Assembly: GCA_020912385.1 (NCBI GenBank)
Contig: CP087214.1
Coordinates: 620,001-684,000 of the forward strand
Length of the DNA stretch: 64,000 nucleotides
Source of the DNA: Neofusicoccum parvum
Taxonomy: Eukaryota; Ascomycota; Dothideomycetes; Botryosphaeriales; Botryosphaeriaceae
Reading direction: 5' to 3'
This document shows positions 48,452 through 60,037 of this stretch, one piece after another (position 1 is the first letter of the stretch; the number at the start of each line of letters is the position of its first letter). The notes beneath the pieces were generated by a model that was not told where the DNA came from, made no database searches, and worked only from the letters and a program-made list of their open reading frames with translations. The position numbers were made by a program, and so were the translations under genes.

Positions 48452-50030
48452 GGTGAGGGGGGTGGATGGGTGGAGGTGGGTGAGGTGGCGGGATCAATGC
48501 GCGTCCGAGTGGCAGCGTGGAGTTGGGAGCTGTGATCGGGAGGATTTTGCTGGGTCGCCGGGGCGAGATGCCGTTGCAGAACGGGCTCGCGGGGCGCAGC
48601 CTTCGGGTGTGCGGGAGAGAAAAAAGGATCGATTCAGGCATCTCGAAGCGCACAGTTGGGGAAAGTCTCCTGGAGTTACTGTTTCGAACATTGTTTTGAT
48701 GAATGTCTTGAGTTACACTTTCAACGCCTTGCCTAACGTGGATTCTTGCACGTTTCCTGGCTCGCTCAGCGCTTCTGCACCCTTAGCCACACCCGGAAGT
48801 GAATCGATCGCACCCATGGAACTGAGGCATACGATTTAGAGCAGGAGAAGTAAAGAGACAACATCGGCATCAACAACAAGTCTCCACGAATCTCTCGCGG
48901 TTCCGGAGACATGCTGGCTGGGAACTGAAAAAGAGAAAAAGGGACGCACGGGTGGGTGACCTCCGGCGGAATCGAACGCAAAAAAGTCAGCACCTCTTGG
49001 GTGCCTATTAAACTCCCTTTCGGGTGTTTTCCCCGCCCTTCTCGGGCGTGGTCGGGGCTAATTTCACGATTGCTACTTTATTAAAGCGCCGCGCCATGGG
49101 CCAGCTTGCCTGCGAATGTGCTAGGACGCTCGGAACCTTTAGGTCGATGGATAAAGCTGCGGTAGCGGCAATTATAACGTGTAGAAAGGTTAGTGTGCGC
49201 TGGAAATATTTTCAAGCATGTGTTCGATTGCAACTGATGCGGGAGACTGGAAAGTACATGGGGTTCCTTTATTACAGATCCTATAGCCCAGGTTCGCGAT
49301 CTTAAGAGACGGCACTTCGATCTCATTCTCGGCCTGGAAACTCATGCAGCACAAACGGAATAGCGCTGACCGAATCACGCGCAGCCGACGCACCAATCAA
49401 CAGGGGAGGATCGGTGCGTCGACGACACAGATCAAACCTCACTGTCCTTTCAAGACCCCAGCAGCGAGCGATATACGTTTGCTTTGTTATTTTTATTTCA
49501 TCCCTCCTACCGGACCTCCCCCACCATCCAGATATCTCCTATCCATCTACCCTTTCTCTCCCATTGCCAATCTCCAGCGCCATTCGCGCCCCCGATATCG
49601 AGTACCAAATTAGGTGAAGATAGAGAGAAAAGAAACAGAAAGCAGGAAAGACGGACGAGAGAAGCCTCGACGGCCGTGTTTGCAATTTAGCGAGGCGCCC
49701 GCTCCGGTAAATGTATGTGACTCCGTGAGACGCCTGGCAGACGGAAAGAAAAAAAGCGATGTACAAAAAACTCCGATCCGTTCTCCCCAGCGCCGGTGAT
49801 ACAGAAGCGAGCGTGACGTCCTTGTCCAAATCTGATACAGTAGGGAGAGATACCGGCGGTGCGTGCTTAGCCCGCCGTGGCGGGAGAGACTGACGTTGCA
49901 ACCCCAGCAGCAGAGAGCGGGAGGACAGACCCGGAGACGGCCTTGCCAGCAGGGCTACCCCACGGCCGACCACAAGGGCGCGCGCTCCAACCGAGAAAGG
50001 CAGCCTTCCCGGCGACGGCGGCGCCCCGCC
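48452..50030. other. Intergenic between convergent genes, no gene seen
   Basis: About 1.6 kb with mixed composition, GA-rich around 49610-49680. No gene or RNA is supported; a GGAATCGAAC word at 48969 recalls a tRNA B box but no tRNA folds around it. Confidence 0.45.
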
Positions 50031-50879
50031 TCATATCTCGGTCCAATGCACCTCCTCCATCTCCTCGTACTCGACCCTCCTGCTCGCCCTCGCGCCCCCG
50101 TCCTCCAGCCTCCTCACCTCCCCCCCTCCTCCTCCTCCTCCCCCCTCCCCCATCCGCGTCCCCAGCCTCGCCTTGATCCTCTTCCCAAACTTGGCGAGGC
50201 CGGACGGCTGCGGCGGCCGCGGCGCCGTCTGGCCCCGCTGCACCGCCGGGTCCGCGGCTGCGACTGCTGCTCCGCCGCGGTCGGCGCCGCTCATGCTGCG
50301 CGTCGACGTCTGCCGCCGCACCGGGCTGGGGATCTCGTCCATGCTGCGGGCGCGCTGGACCTGCTGCTGCTGCTGCTGCTGCGCCGTGGGCGGCTGGACC
50401 GAGAGGCTGCACCGGCAGCGGGGGCAGCACTGGACGAGGCGCTCGTCCTCGTCGTCCCCGTCCTCCTCGTAGTCATCGTCATCCTCCAGCTCGGACGGGA
50501 AGGCGCCGGGCGAGAAGGGCGTGACGGGCGGGCTGGGCGGGGCGGTCGCGACGGAGAGGCGGAAGAAGTGCGAGGCGCGCGCCGCCGACGGCTCGTCCGG
50601 GTCCGACGAGTAGCGCTTGGGGGTGGTGGTGGTGGTGGTGCTGGTGGTGGAGGACGAGGAGGGCCGCGACGAGGGCGTCTTGGAGAGAGGCTCGTAGCGC
50701 TGCGAGCGGCTGCTGAAGCTGTTCTCGGGCGAGGTAGGCCCACGCGGGAGGCCGTGGTGGGAGAGGGGGAGGCGGAGTTGCGGGTGGGTGGAGAGGGGCC
50801 GCGAGAAGGACGAGGCGGGTGGGGAGTAGGTGGAGCCGGAGGAGGACGAGGCGGGGCGGGTCTGGTGTTGCGCCGCCAT
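50031..50879 (-). CDS. Uncharacterised low-complexity protein, 282 aa
   Basis: A single minus-strand frame. I start it at the ATG at 50879 (MAAQHQTRPAS), although the frame is open further upstream. The protein is Ser/Thr/Pro-rich, with a Thr run (SSTTSTTTTTTPKRYSSDPD), an acidic block (DDDDYEEDGDDEDE), a C-x2-C-x-C cluster (QCCPRCRCSLSV) and a seven-Gln run from CTG/CAG triplets. The C-terminus is more ordered: GLAKFGKRIKARLGTRM, then VEYEEMEEVHWTEI, an ending seen in several uncharacterised fungal proteins. It is probably largely disordered. The CxxC cluster could bind zinc, an inference. A 404-codon frame on the opposite strand is Arg/Pro-rich and is judged a shadow. Confidence 0.65.
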   Translation of the reverse strand: MAAQHQTRPASSSSGSTYSPPASSFSRPLSTHPQLRLPLSHHGLPRGPTSPENSFSSRSQRYEPLSKTPSSRPSSSSTTSTTTTTTPKRYSSDPDEPSAARASHFFRLSVATAPPSPPVTPFSPGAFPSELEDDDDYEEDGDDEDERLVQCCPRCRCSLSVQPPTAQQQQQQQVQRARSMDEIPSPVRRQTSTRSMSGADRGGAAVAAADPAVQRGQTAPRPPQPSGLAKFGKRIKARLGTRMGEGGGGGGGGEVRRLEDGGARASRRVEYEEMEEVHWTEI

Positions 50880-52973
50880 GGTGGAGGCTGGCGGGTGGTG
50901 GGCGGTGGGCGGTTGGTGGTTGCGGTGGATGGATTGAAACAACGAGGCGGCTTGTTTGGAAGGAAACAAACGCTGGGCCGGAGGGATTGGCAGGGCGCGT
51001 GTGCGAAAGAAGAGGGCCGTTGGAGCGGGGCCCCAACAGAGTTTCAAGAAAGCAAAAGTCGGGTAGGGACAGGCTGAGGTTGGCTGGCGGAGGGCTCAGC
51101 AGGCGGCGCAGCAGGCGCAGTGCAGGCCAGGCAGCTCTGCAGCCGGCTCGACTCGAGCGATACGCACACCGCAGACAGGCAGCAGCCGAGACGTCAGACC
51201 GCGGCTACACAAGCACTGCAGAGAGGACGTGAGAGAGGTTGTGCTGGGTGCTGGAGCTGGCGCGAGGCAGACCCGGGTTATACAGCAGCAGCGCGCAGCC
51301 GGCCGGGCATTTGCTGGCGGCCGCACGCCTGCTCGGCGTCCCCACCGCGGGCTGGGCGGGCGGGCTCGCTGCGCTGCACACGAGCTCGCGGCGCATGGGT
51401 GGTGAGGGCGCGATATTGCGGCGCGAGCAGGAGGGTGTGTTCAGCAGCGCCCAAGAGGGAAGTGCGTCTCGTAGGCGCCCGGCGGCCTGAGCGGGCGGGC
51501 GCCCTGCACCGGGGCCCGCGCCCAATCGCAGCCGCCGCCGCGCTGGCCACCGGGCAGCAGGGCGACGCGGCGACGAGCGCGCGGTTTGACAGAGCGCTAA
51601 GCCCGCAGGCACGCGGCGGCGGAATCAGATGATGCGCGCGCCGCCGCCCTCCCCAAGGCACAGACAAGGCTTGTTTTGCGGAACGTCGTCAGCGGCCGCC
51701 GCGCCGCCGCCAATCACGGCGCCGCCAGCTGCTGGCCGCGCGCTGCACGCGAGCTGCGCCGAACGTCTGGAAAGGCACCCTTCACATGCCATTGGCCGCG
51801 CCCAGGCGCGCTGAGATCGCCCGTCCTGGCTTCCTGAGTCCGGCAGGTGGATGCGCGGCGGGCCCGGTGCGTGCTGCCTGCTGCCACGGCCACTGCCACT
51901 GCCACTGCTGCTCCGCAAGCGCAAGCGCCGCCCAGCAGGCCCTCGGCCGGCGATCGCGCGGCGATCATGGCCGCGGCCAACGGGGAGCGCGCGGGACGCC
52001 GATGCGCCGGCCGATGCGATGGCGAGATGGCCCGATGGCGTCAGCCGCTGCAGAAGAGGGAGCAAAGCTTGGGGCGCGAGCCAAGCGGCTGCGGGTAGGC
52101 GCCTCTGTGGGGCCGTTGCTGCTAATTGCTGCTAATTCCGCTATATATGGAACGCCTGGCCGCTCGCGCGCTCCACCACACCTGTTTCACTTGCTGCAAC
52201 CAGCGCGCTCTCTGCTCTCGTGCAGTCCTCGCCGCAGGTCCAGAACCGCGTCGTTCTGTTTGATCTCCGCCGAAACTTTCGCAAGCGTGTCCGCCCGCCG
52301 AGTCGTGCGGGCCCAGCGCCCTCTCTGGTAGCGGCATTGACTGTGATGCTATTCGCCACACCTACTCCAAGCTAACCTTCGTGCACAAAAGGAATCGAAC
52401 TGAGCTTTAATGCCTCATCGTATGACTCGTCTGGGAAAGGAAAATGCCGTGCTGGCTGCGTAGACTTTCTCTAAATCCTCGTGCCCATTACCTCCACCTC
52501 CCGAGCGACTCAACCAAAACCTAAATTGCCGATGCTTCTTTGAACTTTTGAAAATAGCCGACATCTGATGCGCTCCGTCCACCGTCCACTGGCCTCCTCA
52601 TCACGGCCACGGCCCATGATTGACCACTCGACGCCTCCGGCACTCCGCCGACTGGTTCGTCTCCTCCTCGCATGAAGCAAGGTCCGACACATTCCACTTC
52701 GAAGGTGAAAATTCACCGGGCCGAGTGTGCGCACGCTATTGGAAGTCCACCCCGGGTCGGATTATCGTTCGAATGCGGATGACTTTGGTCGGTCCAGCCC
52801 GAAGCGAGCCGGTCGTCGAGCTGAGCCCGGAAGCGAAGAGCTTGCGCTACTGAAAAGGGTATCGTAGAATCCAATTTCTTCGTCACGTCTTTCTCCCGCC
52901 GGCAAACGCCGCAGCCCATGGAAAACAAAAAAAAAGACTGAACGAGAAGAGGGAAATAGCAAAAGAAAGGACG
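50880..52973. other. Long intergenic block, GC-rich, no gene seen
   Basis: About 2.1 kb. From 51090 to 52100 the DNA is very GC-rich and several frames on both strands are open together, a composition effect; the predicted peptides are Arg/Ala/Ser-rich. AAACAAAAAAAAAGAC at 52923 marks the 3' side of the next gene. Confidence 0.45.
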
Positions 52974-53999
52974 TCAGCCTTCGAGTCTGCTGACCACGCC
53001 TGATGCAATGCAGCAGCCCATGTAGGTGAGGAAGATGAGGATGAAGCTCCATATCTGGAGCGCAATCCGGCTTCTAGCCAGTTTCGCATGGAGGAACCAT
53101 TGCATGGTCAGGCCGATCAACGCAGCAATGACGGAGCCGACAAAGTTCATGGCCTTGCTACCGAAGTAGCCTCTTGCGAATGCGTTCATGCCATTGGCTC
53201 GTTTTGAGAGCACGAAGGCCCACACCGCCCCCATGACGCACTCTTCAATGACGAAGATGGCCGCGGCAACAGTCAATAGGATGGTTGTGAGCGATATCTC
53301 CCGTGCTCGCCCCATCAACGTCAGGTCTTCCACACTCCGGTCGAATGCCGAGCCACCTTTGATGAATGGCATGTCGCTGTCCGCAGTGGGTAGGCTTCGT
53401 CGAGAGAATCGAGTCGACATGCGTTCGGGTATGTCCTTCAGACCGCCGACGAACATCGATTTGTTGACATGCCAGCTGAGACCGTTGTACCGCGCTGGAT
53501 CCTTGTGGTCGGGATACGGTATGTAGCTATTGAAGTAGCCACGGTCCAAGCTGACCTCGCTGTCAGGGGTGGACCGGCTGGTCAGGGTCGTTGATGGTTG
53601 TCGTTGAGGGAAGCCATTCTGATTGAGGAAAGACACGACAGATGGATTACTGCTGCTACGATTGTTTGATCGAGGAGTGGCAGAACGAGGATCGACGACG
53701 CGAGGATCAACTGCACGAGGGTCGACAGGTCTTGCGGCTTGAGGCGGTCCTCTGGCCGCTTGGGGAGGCGCTCGAGGATATGTGTCCATGGTGCTTGTGG
53801 AGTATTCCGTCTCGTCGAGGGATATGTAGGATGCTCTGGGGCTGTCGTGCGCATCTGGCCGGACGGGACGGGTGGGAGCATGCTTTCGCCGAAAGCTTCC
53901 CACCCGTCCAGGCATGGCTACCACGGGCCGGGTCTGGCCATTTGGCCCGTATGTGGTTTGCAGGACATCAATGGTGTCGGAAATTTGCCTGGTGGACAT
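52974..53999 (-). CDS. Uncharacterised three-helix membrane protein, 341 aa
   Basis: A single intronless minus-strand frame. The first 235 residues are polar and probably cytosolic, with a direct repeat PVDPRAVDPRVVDPRSATPR around residues 90-109 preceded by two PPQAAR copies. A conserved-looking stretch follows (YNGLSWHVNKSMFVGGLKDI). Three membrane helices lie at about 238-262 (ILLTVAAAIFVIEECVMGAV region), 283-303 (FVGSVIAALIGLTMQWFLHA) and 311-335 (WSFILIFLTYMGCCIASGVV). No family is recognised and no enzyme motif is visible. The helix pattern suggests a small plasma-membrane or endomembrane protein. Confidence 0.78.
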   Translation of the reverse strand: MSTRQISDTIDVLQTTYGPNGQTRPVVAMPGRVGSFRRKHAPTRPVRPDAHDSPRASYISLDETEYSTSTMDTYPRAPPQAARGPPQAARPVDPRAVDPRVVDPRSATPRSNNRSSSNPSVVSFLNQNGFPQRQPSTTLTSRSTPDSEVSLDRGYFNSYIPYPDHKDPARYNGLSWHVNKSMFVGGLKDIPERMSTRFSRRSLPTADSDMPFIKGGSAFDRSVEDLTLMGRAREISLTTILLTVAAAIFVIEECVMGAVWAFVLSKRANGMNAFARGYFGSKAMNFVGSVIAALIGLTMQWFLHAKLARSRIALQIWSFILIFLTYMGCCIASGVVSRLEG

Positions 54000-56900
54000 C
54001 TCTCCCGGAGAGCTTTGCAGGCAGAAGTGAAGGACATTTGCGAGTCAAAATATGGGGGCTATGGGGAATAAGATTAAGCAGACAGATCAAGAAAGATATG
54101 CTAAGCACTGGTCAACCTTAACTTTGCATAACGTACTGGCGTCCAGAGTCAAGGTTTTCTGGAACGAGGCCAAGCCGCACACTGTAACACCGAACACGTA
54201 ACTTGAGCGCGCTTTCCTGGGCGTCGAGGCGGGCGGCAGGGCCCATCCTCCCGCATGTGGCTTGTTCTGTTACCTCGCCCGAAAACCCCGAACAAGATCT
54301 AGTGGCTGGAGGTGGGCTTAGCGCGCTGTCTGTAGATGCTATTTGTGTTTGCTGGTCGGGAGGACCCTGTCGGGCAAATCTATCCCAATCCAGGTACAGC
54401 GTCTCTGGTACACGGCTGAGGCAGCTTGCGGCAAGCAATGCTGTAGGCCGTGGTCTTGATCGAGCAACAAGCTTTTGAGGCTCACGGCAGCAGCGCCTCA
54501 TCAAGCAGCTGCTCATTCCCGGACGGTGGTTACTGCTGGACCGGCTGCCGTTGGTTTCCCGTGAAGCGTATTCAGCTGTTCGTTGTTTGCGTTTCCACAT
54601 CGTCTGCTTTGAATCACCGCCGGCGGATCCTGAATCCGAGCGAGGCCGAGCGTGGCTGCACCGGCATTGCGGGATGAGACGGCGAGGCGCCGAGAATGCG
54701 CATTGAGGCTAGCCCCGCGGAGGAGACTGCAACGGTTTCGAGAGGCGTACTCGGAAGGGCTGCAGCTCGGCGAGGCAGCTGCGTCATTGGCGAGCCAACT
54801 GCCGCCGGGCCGATGCCAATTTGTCTGAGGCAGTGTGCTCGTGGACTCGGGCGTGGCTGTCGTCACAGCGCGCAGATTGGGTTCCTGGCGTGGAGGGGGA
54901 CGAGTTCATGGAGCGTGAGGCGCAGGAAGTGTCAGAGTGAGAGACGCGCGATGGTGGTTTGGTGCACCGCCAGCCCAACGCCATCCTTGGCCCTGCCCAT
55001 TTCGCTTGCGTTTCCGGACACCGTTAGCGCAGCCTTCCTCTTCCTCCGCGCCTCGGTCTCCAGCCACGCCTGAGCTCGCACTCATCGTCTCGTTCCATCA
55101 ACACCCTCCCACTATCCTCAAATCGGCATCGTCGCATCACTGAAGCGCAAACCTTCAACGGAAGCGTTGTTTCCGGAGCATGTGGCCCGGAGGATTTGAG
55201 TGCAAGCTACGGAGTACATCTCGCGCCTTAGCCAAATCTTCGTTCCAGACCCTCGTTTCCATCTCACATGGCCATCCTTTCGAGACTCACGTTAGTAGGG
55301 CACCCGGCGAGTGGACTGGAGCTTGAGAGCGCCCCTCTCCATCAATGAGCCGGCAGGACCGACGACTATGTTCTCTCTCGCTAAGATGGCCAGAAAAACG
55401 CCGACATACTTCGGCGGACTCTGAATGAGAGGATAGCTTGTTCCTGTGCTTGAAAGCCCAGCTATCCCTTCTTGGGAATCTATCCACGGGATCAGTTGGC
55501 GCATCCATCAGCTCACGAGTCAACATCTCATCCGTCATCACGAGGTCTCACTGAAAGAGATCTCCGATCCAGATCTCACTGTACTCGCTGCTCCGAAGCA
55601 GACACAAGACTTGCGGGACTTGCGGGATTTGTGGTGCAGGATGCGATCGTGGACAATAGATGAAAACTATTGAATAGGCAAGACGCGTACACGTTTGGAG
55701 GACGAGAGAAGGCGGTTTGAGAAGAATAACATACTAACCGCGCTCAGACACCGTGATGAAAAGTCCACCAATTGCGATGCTGAGAGCAACACAGCTTGGT
55801 CTCTTTCGGAAGGAAAATGCGCACCACCTCCCAAACTCGAAACCATCGATTCCAAGGTCACACTTCTCAACGGTTGCGCGGCCAATCAGCGTTGGAATGT
55901 AAAATGAGAGCATCCTACTCAAGAAGTTGAGGCGTTCGTCTGTATAAGAACCTGAAGCGAGCCACGCGGGAATATTATCCGGATGCAGACTTCAAACTTC
56001 AGCCCCCCACGTCTTGATGCGCTGCAGCTGTTGCAGTACTTTGCGGACTGGACACAGCACCTATGGAGACTGTGCTCGTCTATGTGTAGTGCAGCCACTG
56101 ATGCAAGCGCCACGTCTGTCAGACACACAACCCCCGGTCGGCCGGTCGGCCGACCGCGATAACTTCTCTCGGGAACAAGCACTTCTCATTCTATTGCGAT
56201 ACCGCACAAAAGGACTTGCACCGCTCATAACCGGGAACTGCATGTTGCGCTATTCAGCGTGCGAAACAAGTGCCAGCAGATTAGGGGCGTTCCTTGCGCA
56301 TGCGACTGCAGTGATGTTCTTTCCTGATCAACATTCTTTTGCCCCCTTGAGCTGCGACAGGTCTCCGGGGTCCGCGGAATTCTCACATCGGAGTGCCTCT
56401 CTCATAAGAAGCGCTCAAGGAGAGAACAAATGGCGCGTTTACATGATTGACACTGGTCATTATCGTAGTGGTTGACCCACGCAACTGTCAAACAAGAGCC
56501 ACAGGGCGTGCTTTTGACAATCTGTTACGCAACGAAATGCACTCATTGGGCGTCCAAGGTTCTCCACGAGCAACGTCAATACTTCAACCGAAATCTAAAT
56601 CGGCCTCACGACAGGATTTTAACATCTGCTCATCAGACCGACCATCCGGGGGCTTCTCCTGAGCTCCACATAGGGGCTCATGACGTGAAGGGGGTTCCCC
56701 TGGACTCGATCGATCACGGCTTTCACATCCACGTTAGAAAGTACCTTTGGAGCCGGAGGGTTCACGAAGTCATCAAACGTGGCGCAGGAACTGTTTGAGA
56801 GGTCGACTAAGGCTCACTACAGCTACAGGCCTGGTTGGACCATCGGCCCGGGTTAAAGATGTGTTTCGCCTGCAAGCAATCGTACTCGGATTGGCCATCG

Positions 56901-58371
56901 CTTTTTCGGGGCTACAAGATCCGAATGCTCCACGCATTTCACAAATATCGGGTGCTAACTCTCATTGTTGAGAACTTTCAAAGGGTCTTACCTTCACCAT
57001 GCTCAAGCGGGTGAGGGAGCCGTTGTCACATCACCCCGAGTATCAAAATGACGACGACAGCAAGCCACGCCAGTGGTCTGAGTAAGGGAGACAGCTTTCA
57101 CATGGCGAGCATGTGTGCATCATGTAAGCAGCGACGAAACAATTGGCCATGTTGCGAGCAGTTGAGCAGTTTATTTGGCGGCCGACACGATTGGCCATAT
57201 TGACAGCAGCGTGGCAGATGCCTAGCGCATGACAGGCTGGCTGGCGCTTGGTAATCGGCGGCGCCCTACGCGCGACACGGGTTGACAACCAATGACGACG
57301 CCTCCTTTGAACTAAAATTGCCGACAACGCCTCTGACATGTCCACCGCTCGGGAGTTCCCTATAGGCAAGAGAAGACGGATACGTGAGAAGGCCGCAAAA
57401 TTTTCTCATCACGCCGGGCAGAGTTTGCTCCGCTAACACCAGGCGCAGCCGCAGGAGAGATTGCAGTCGTGAGGTGCCGCGCGAAAAGCTGCTAACGGGA
57501 AGTGGTAGCGGGGTGGTGCGGACGGCGTCGCTTGGCGCTCCGCAGTCGGCAGCGCTCCCGTGTCTGCCTACGCCGACTACTCCGAGCCTGAGGAACCCCG
57601 AACGCCGTCGGCGCGGATGACTCCCAGCATGCTGTTTTCGACCATGGGGAAAACGGCTCACGAAGTCTAGAGCCGAACGCACAGCCAGCGCGTTGCACCA
57701 ATGACGCCGGCAGCCATCTGTGCAGCCCCGGCCAGGCAAGGAGTTGCCTCGATGATGCCATGCGCAGCGGTGCTTGGAAACACGGAAATTGAAACCGCCA
57801 TGCGCACTCGCAACCATGGCATCATGTAGGGCTGAGCTTTGTCAGAGGCCGATATGTCAGCAGGGCGTCAGCTGCAGGCGCGGAGAGCAGCGTGGCTTTT
57901 GGGCAGGGCGTCAGTTCGACAAGCGGCCGAGTCAGACGCGCAGCAGATGGGCGGTGGGCGTGTTTTGTGGCGCTGCTGGTGCGCGGCAGCCGCTGCGCTT
58001 GTCACCCTCGTCCCCTCTCTCCACGCCCTGCGCACGGCCCGAGCAAGCTGCATGCTCTTTTTGGGACACCACCCCAGAGCCCGCTCCACGGTGACTCAGA
58101 TCGACGCCGCCGAAGCCAGCCTCCACGCCCTTGCACACGCTTGGATCGACGCCGTAGACTTTTGTTTAAAAGACACGCCCGCCGCCGCCGTCAGCACCCC
58201 TCACTTTATCTCTCCAGATTCGAGACGCCCGAACAGGCAGCCTGTCGCGCCCTTTATCCGAACCCCGGCCTGCTAGCTATCGCACCATCCCCGACCACCG
58301 CGCACCGCACACCGCGGCTGCCTGAACGGTTCTTTGTTTCCACCATTCCCGCCGCGCATTCCCCCCGCATC
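54000..58371. other. Longest gene-free block (4.4 kb) between divergent genes
   Basis: No open frame here shows a domain, good start context or a chain of in-phase splice sites. Composition is mixed, with a CT-rich promoter-like leader at 57950-58370 before the arrestin gene. A 14-bp perfect palindrome lies at 56143-56156. It may contain non-coding RNA or decayed sequence that cannot be identified by eye. Confidence 0.45.
56143..56156. repeat. 14-bp perfect palindrome CGGTCGGCCGACCG
   Basis: The palindrome overlaps a direct CGGTCGGC repeat immediately to its left (56135-56142). It could be a dimeric binding site or chance in GC-rich DNA. Confidence 0.4.
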
Positions 58372-60037
58372 ATGACGCGTCGCGGCTCCAGCATGTCGTC
58401 GTACGCGCCGTCAATCGCAAACAGCTCCATCTCCATCAAGATGCGGAACCTGGCCATGCAGGGCAAGCCCGTCGTCGACATCTCGCTGAAGGGCGAGGCT
58501 GGCCGCCACGGCAGCTACGTCACTTCGTTTTCGACCATGGACAAGCTGGAGGGCGAGGTGGCTGTCACTGCCCCGCACGACACCAGGTTCGATGACATAG
58601 AGATCGCATTTGTCGGTACGTACTTTCTTGGAGCTCAGCCAAGCCCTGCCACGCTGCACCAGCTGACCCGATTTCCTTATCACAGGCCAAAGCGAAACCT
58701 TTGTGGACAAGTTCTCGACGGCGCCAACCATGTCCTCGCGGACCGACGCCGGCCATCTGTTCCTTAAACTTCGCCAGCCCATCGACGAGTCGACACTGCC
58801 AATGCCACGCATCGCTGAGGCCGGTCGCACCTACACCTTCCCCTTCACCTTTGTCATTCCCGACCAGCTTCTGCCGAAGGCCTGCCAGCGTTACGCAAAT
58901 GACCAGGTCCGCGCCGCACATCTGCAGGTGCCCCCAAGCATGGGCGACACCTCCATTTCCGGCCACGGCGGCAAGCTGCTCGACGATCTCACCCCAGAGA
59001 TGGCAAGGATCTCTTATGCCATCAAGGTGACCATCACGCGCGAGCGCGAGACCGACGGCAAGATTGTAACGCTTGTTGACAAGACCAAGAAAGTGCGCGT
59101 CAAGCCAGCCTTTGAGGAGCAGCCACCTCTTGTCGTAGGATCCAACGATGCCGACTACCGGCTTAGGGAGGAGAAGACCATCCGCAAGGGCGTCTTCAAG
59201 GGCAAGCTGGGCAAGCTGGTCATGGAGACGCAGCAGCCACGCAGCCTGCGCATCCCTGGCGCCCGCACGGCAGAGGATCGCCCCATCACCACCTCCGCCA
59301 AGGTCGTCCTACGCTTCGATCCCGCCGATGAGGACTGCCTGCCGCCAAGGCTGGGCAACTTGAGCAGTAAGCTCAAGGTCACCACCTTCTTCGCCACCAC
59401 GCCACGCCGCCAATTCCCATGCCGCGAGCAAGTTCTGCTCGACATCTCTCAAGGAATCTTCTCGGAGATGCTGCCGCTCTCCTCGCGCTGCATGGCCGCC
59501 GCGCAGTGGCAGAAGCACACACCCACCGCCGAGACCGCCACATCCCCCGCCGTCTCGCGCCGCGACTCCGGCGTCAGCGACTGCTCCGACTCCTCCAGCA
59601 AGCAGAACGTCCCCGAGCCCTCGACCGCCTACGCCGGCCGCTCCTACTATACAGCCAACCTGCTCATCCCCATCCAGCTCCCGACCAACAAGACCTTCGT
59701 CCCGACCTTCCACTCCTGCCTCGTCTCCCGCGTCTACCGCCTCGACCTCTCCCTCTCCACGTCCGCCACCACCTCGCTCTCGCTCAAGGTGCCGCTGCAG
59801 GTCTCGGCCGAGGGCAGCGCCGAGGGCGCGTCCGAGAGCGCCGAGCGCGAGTCCAGCCAGGCCGTCGCGCGCGAGGCCGCCGCCGCGCTGCACGACGTGT
59901 TCGCGCCGCGCAGCGTGGCGCCGCCGAGCGCAGAGTTCCTGGAGGGCAGCCAGATGGACGCCAGGCCGCCCGGCTACGAGGCCTTCGTGGGAGCCCAGGC
60001 TGGCGGCGTCGAGACGACGGTCAGGGTCATGGGGTGA
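58372..60037 (+). CDS. Arrestin-related protein with PPxY motif
   Basis: Exons 58372-58615 and 58686-60037 join in phase 1 to 531 residues. After a Ser-rich start, an arrestin-like beta-sandwich begins around residue 30 (GKPVVDISLKGEAG) and continues through DDIEIAFVGQSETFVDKF, AGRTYTFPFTFVIPDQLLPK and MARISYAIKVTITRE. The second half has the C-terminal arrestin pattern (SAKVVLRFDPADEDCLPPRL, YYTANLLIPIQLPTNKTFVP, VYRLDLSLS). A PPGY motif at residues 509-512 fits the PPxY consensus that recruits Rsp5/HulA-type HECT ubiquitin ligases through WW domains. By family such alpha-arrestins select plasma-membrane transporters for ubiquitylation and endocytosis. The cargo is unknown. The C-terminal 60 residues are Ala/Glu-rich and GC-rich. 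Confidence 0.9.

Noticed and set aside
48955..49015. tRNA-like B box (GGAATCGAAC on the plus strand)
   Set aside because: The bases on either side do not form a T stem, and no anticodon or acceptor stem can be folded.
49863..51077. 404-codon plus-strand open frame
   Set aside because: It is opposite the 282-residue minus-strand gene and consists mostly of Arg, Pro and Gly without folded segments.
57266..57817. 183-codon minus-strand frame in the 4.4-kb block
   Set aside because: No recognisable motif and no start context or splicing partner; composition alone explains it.
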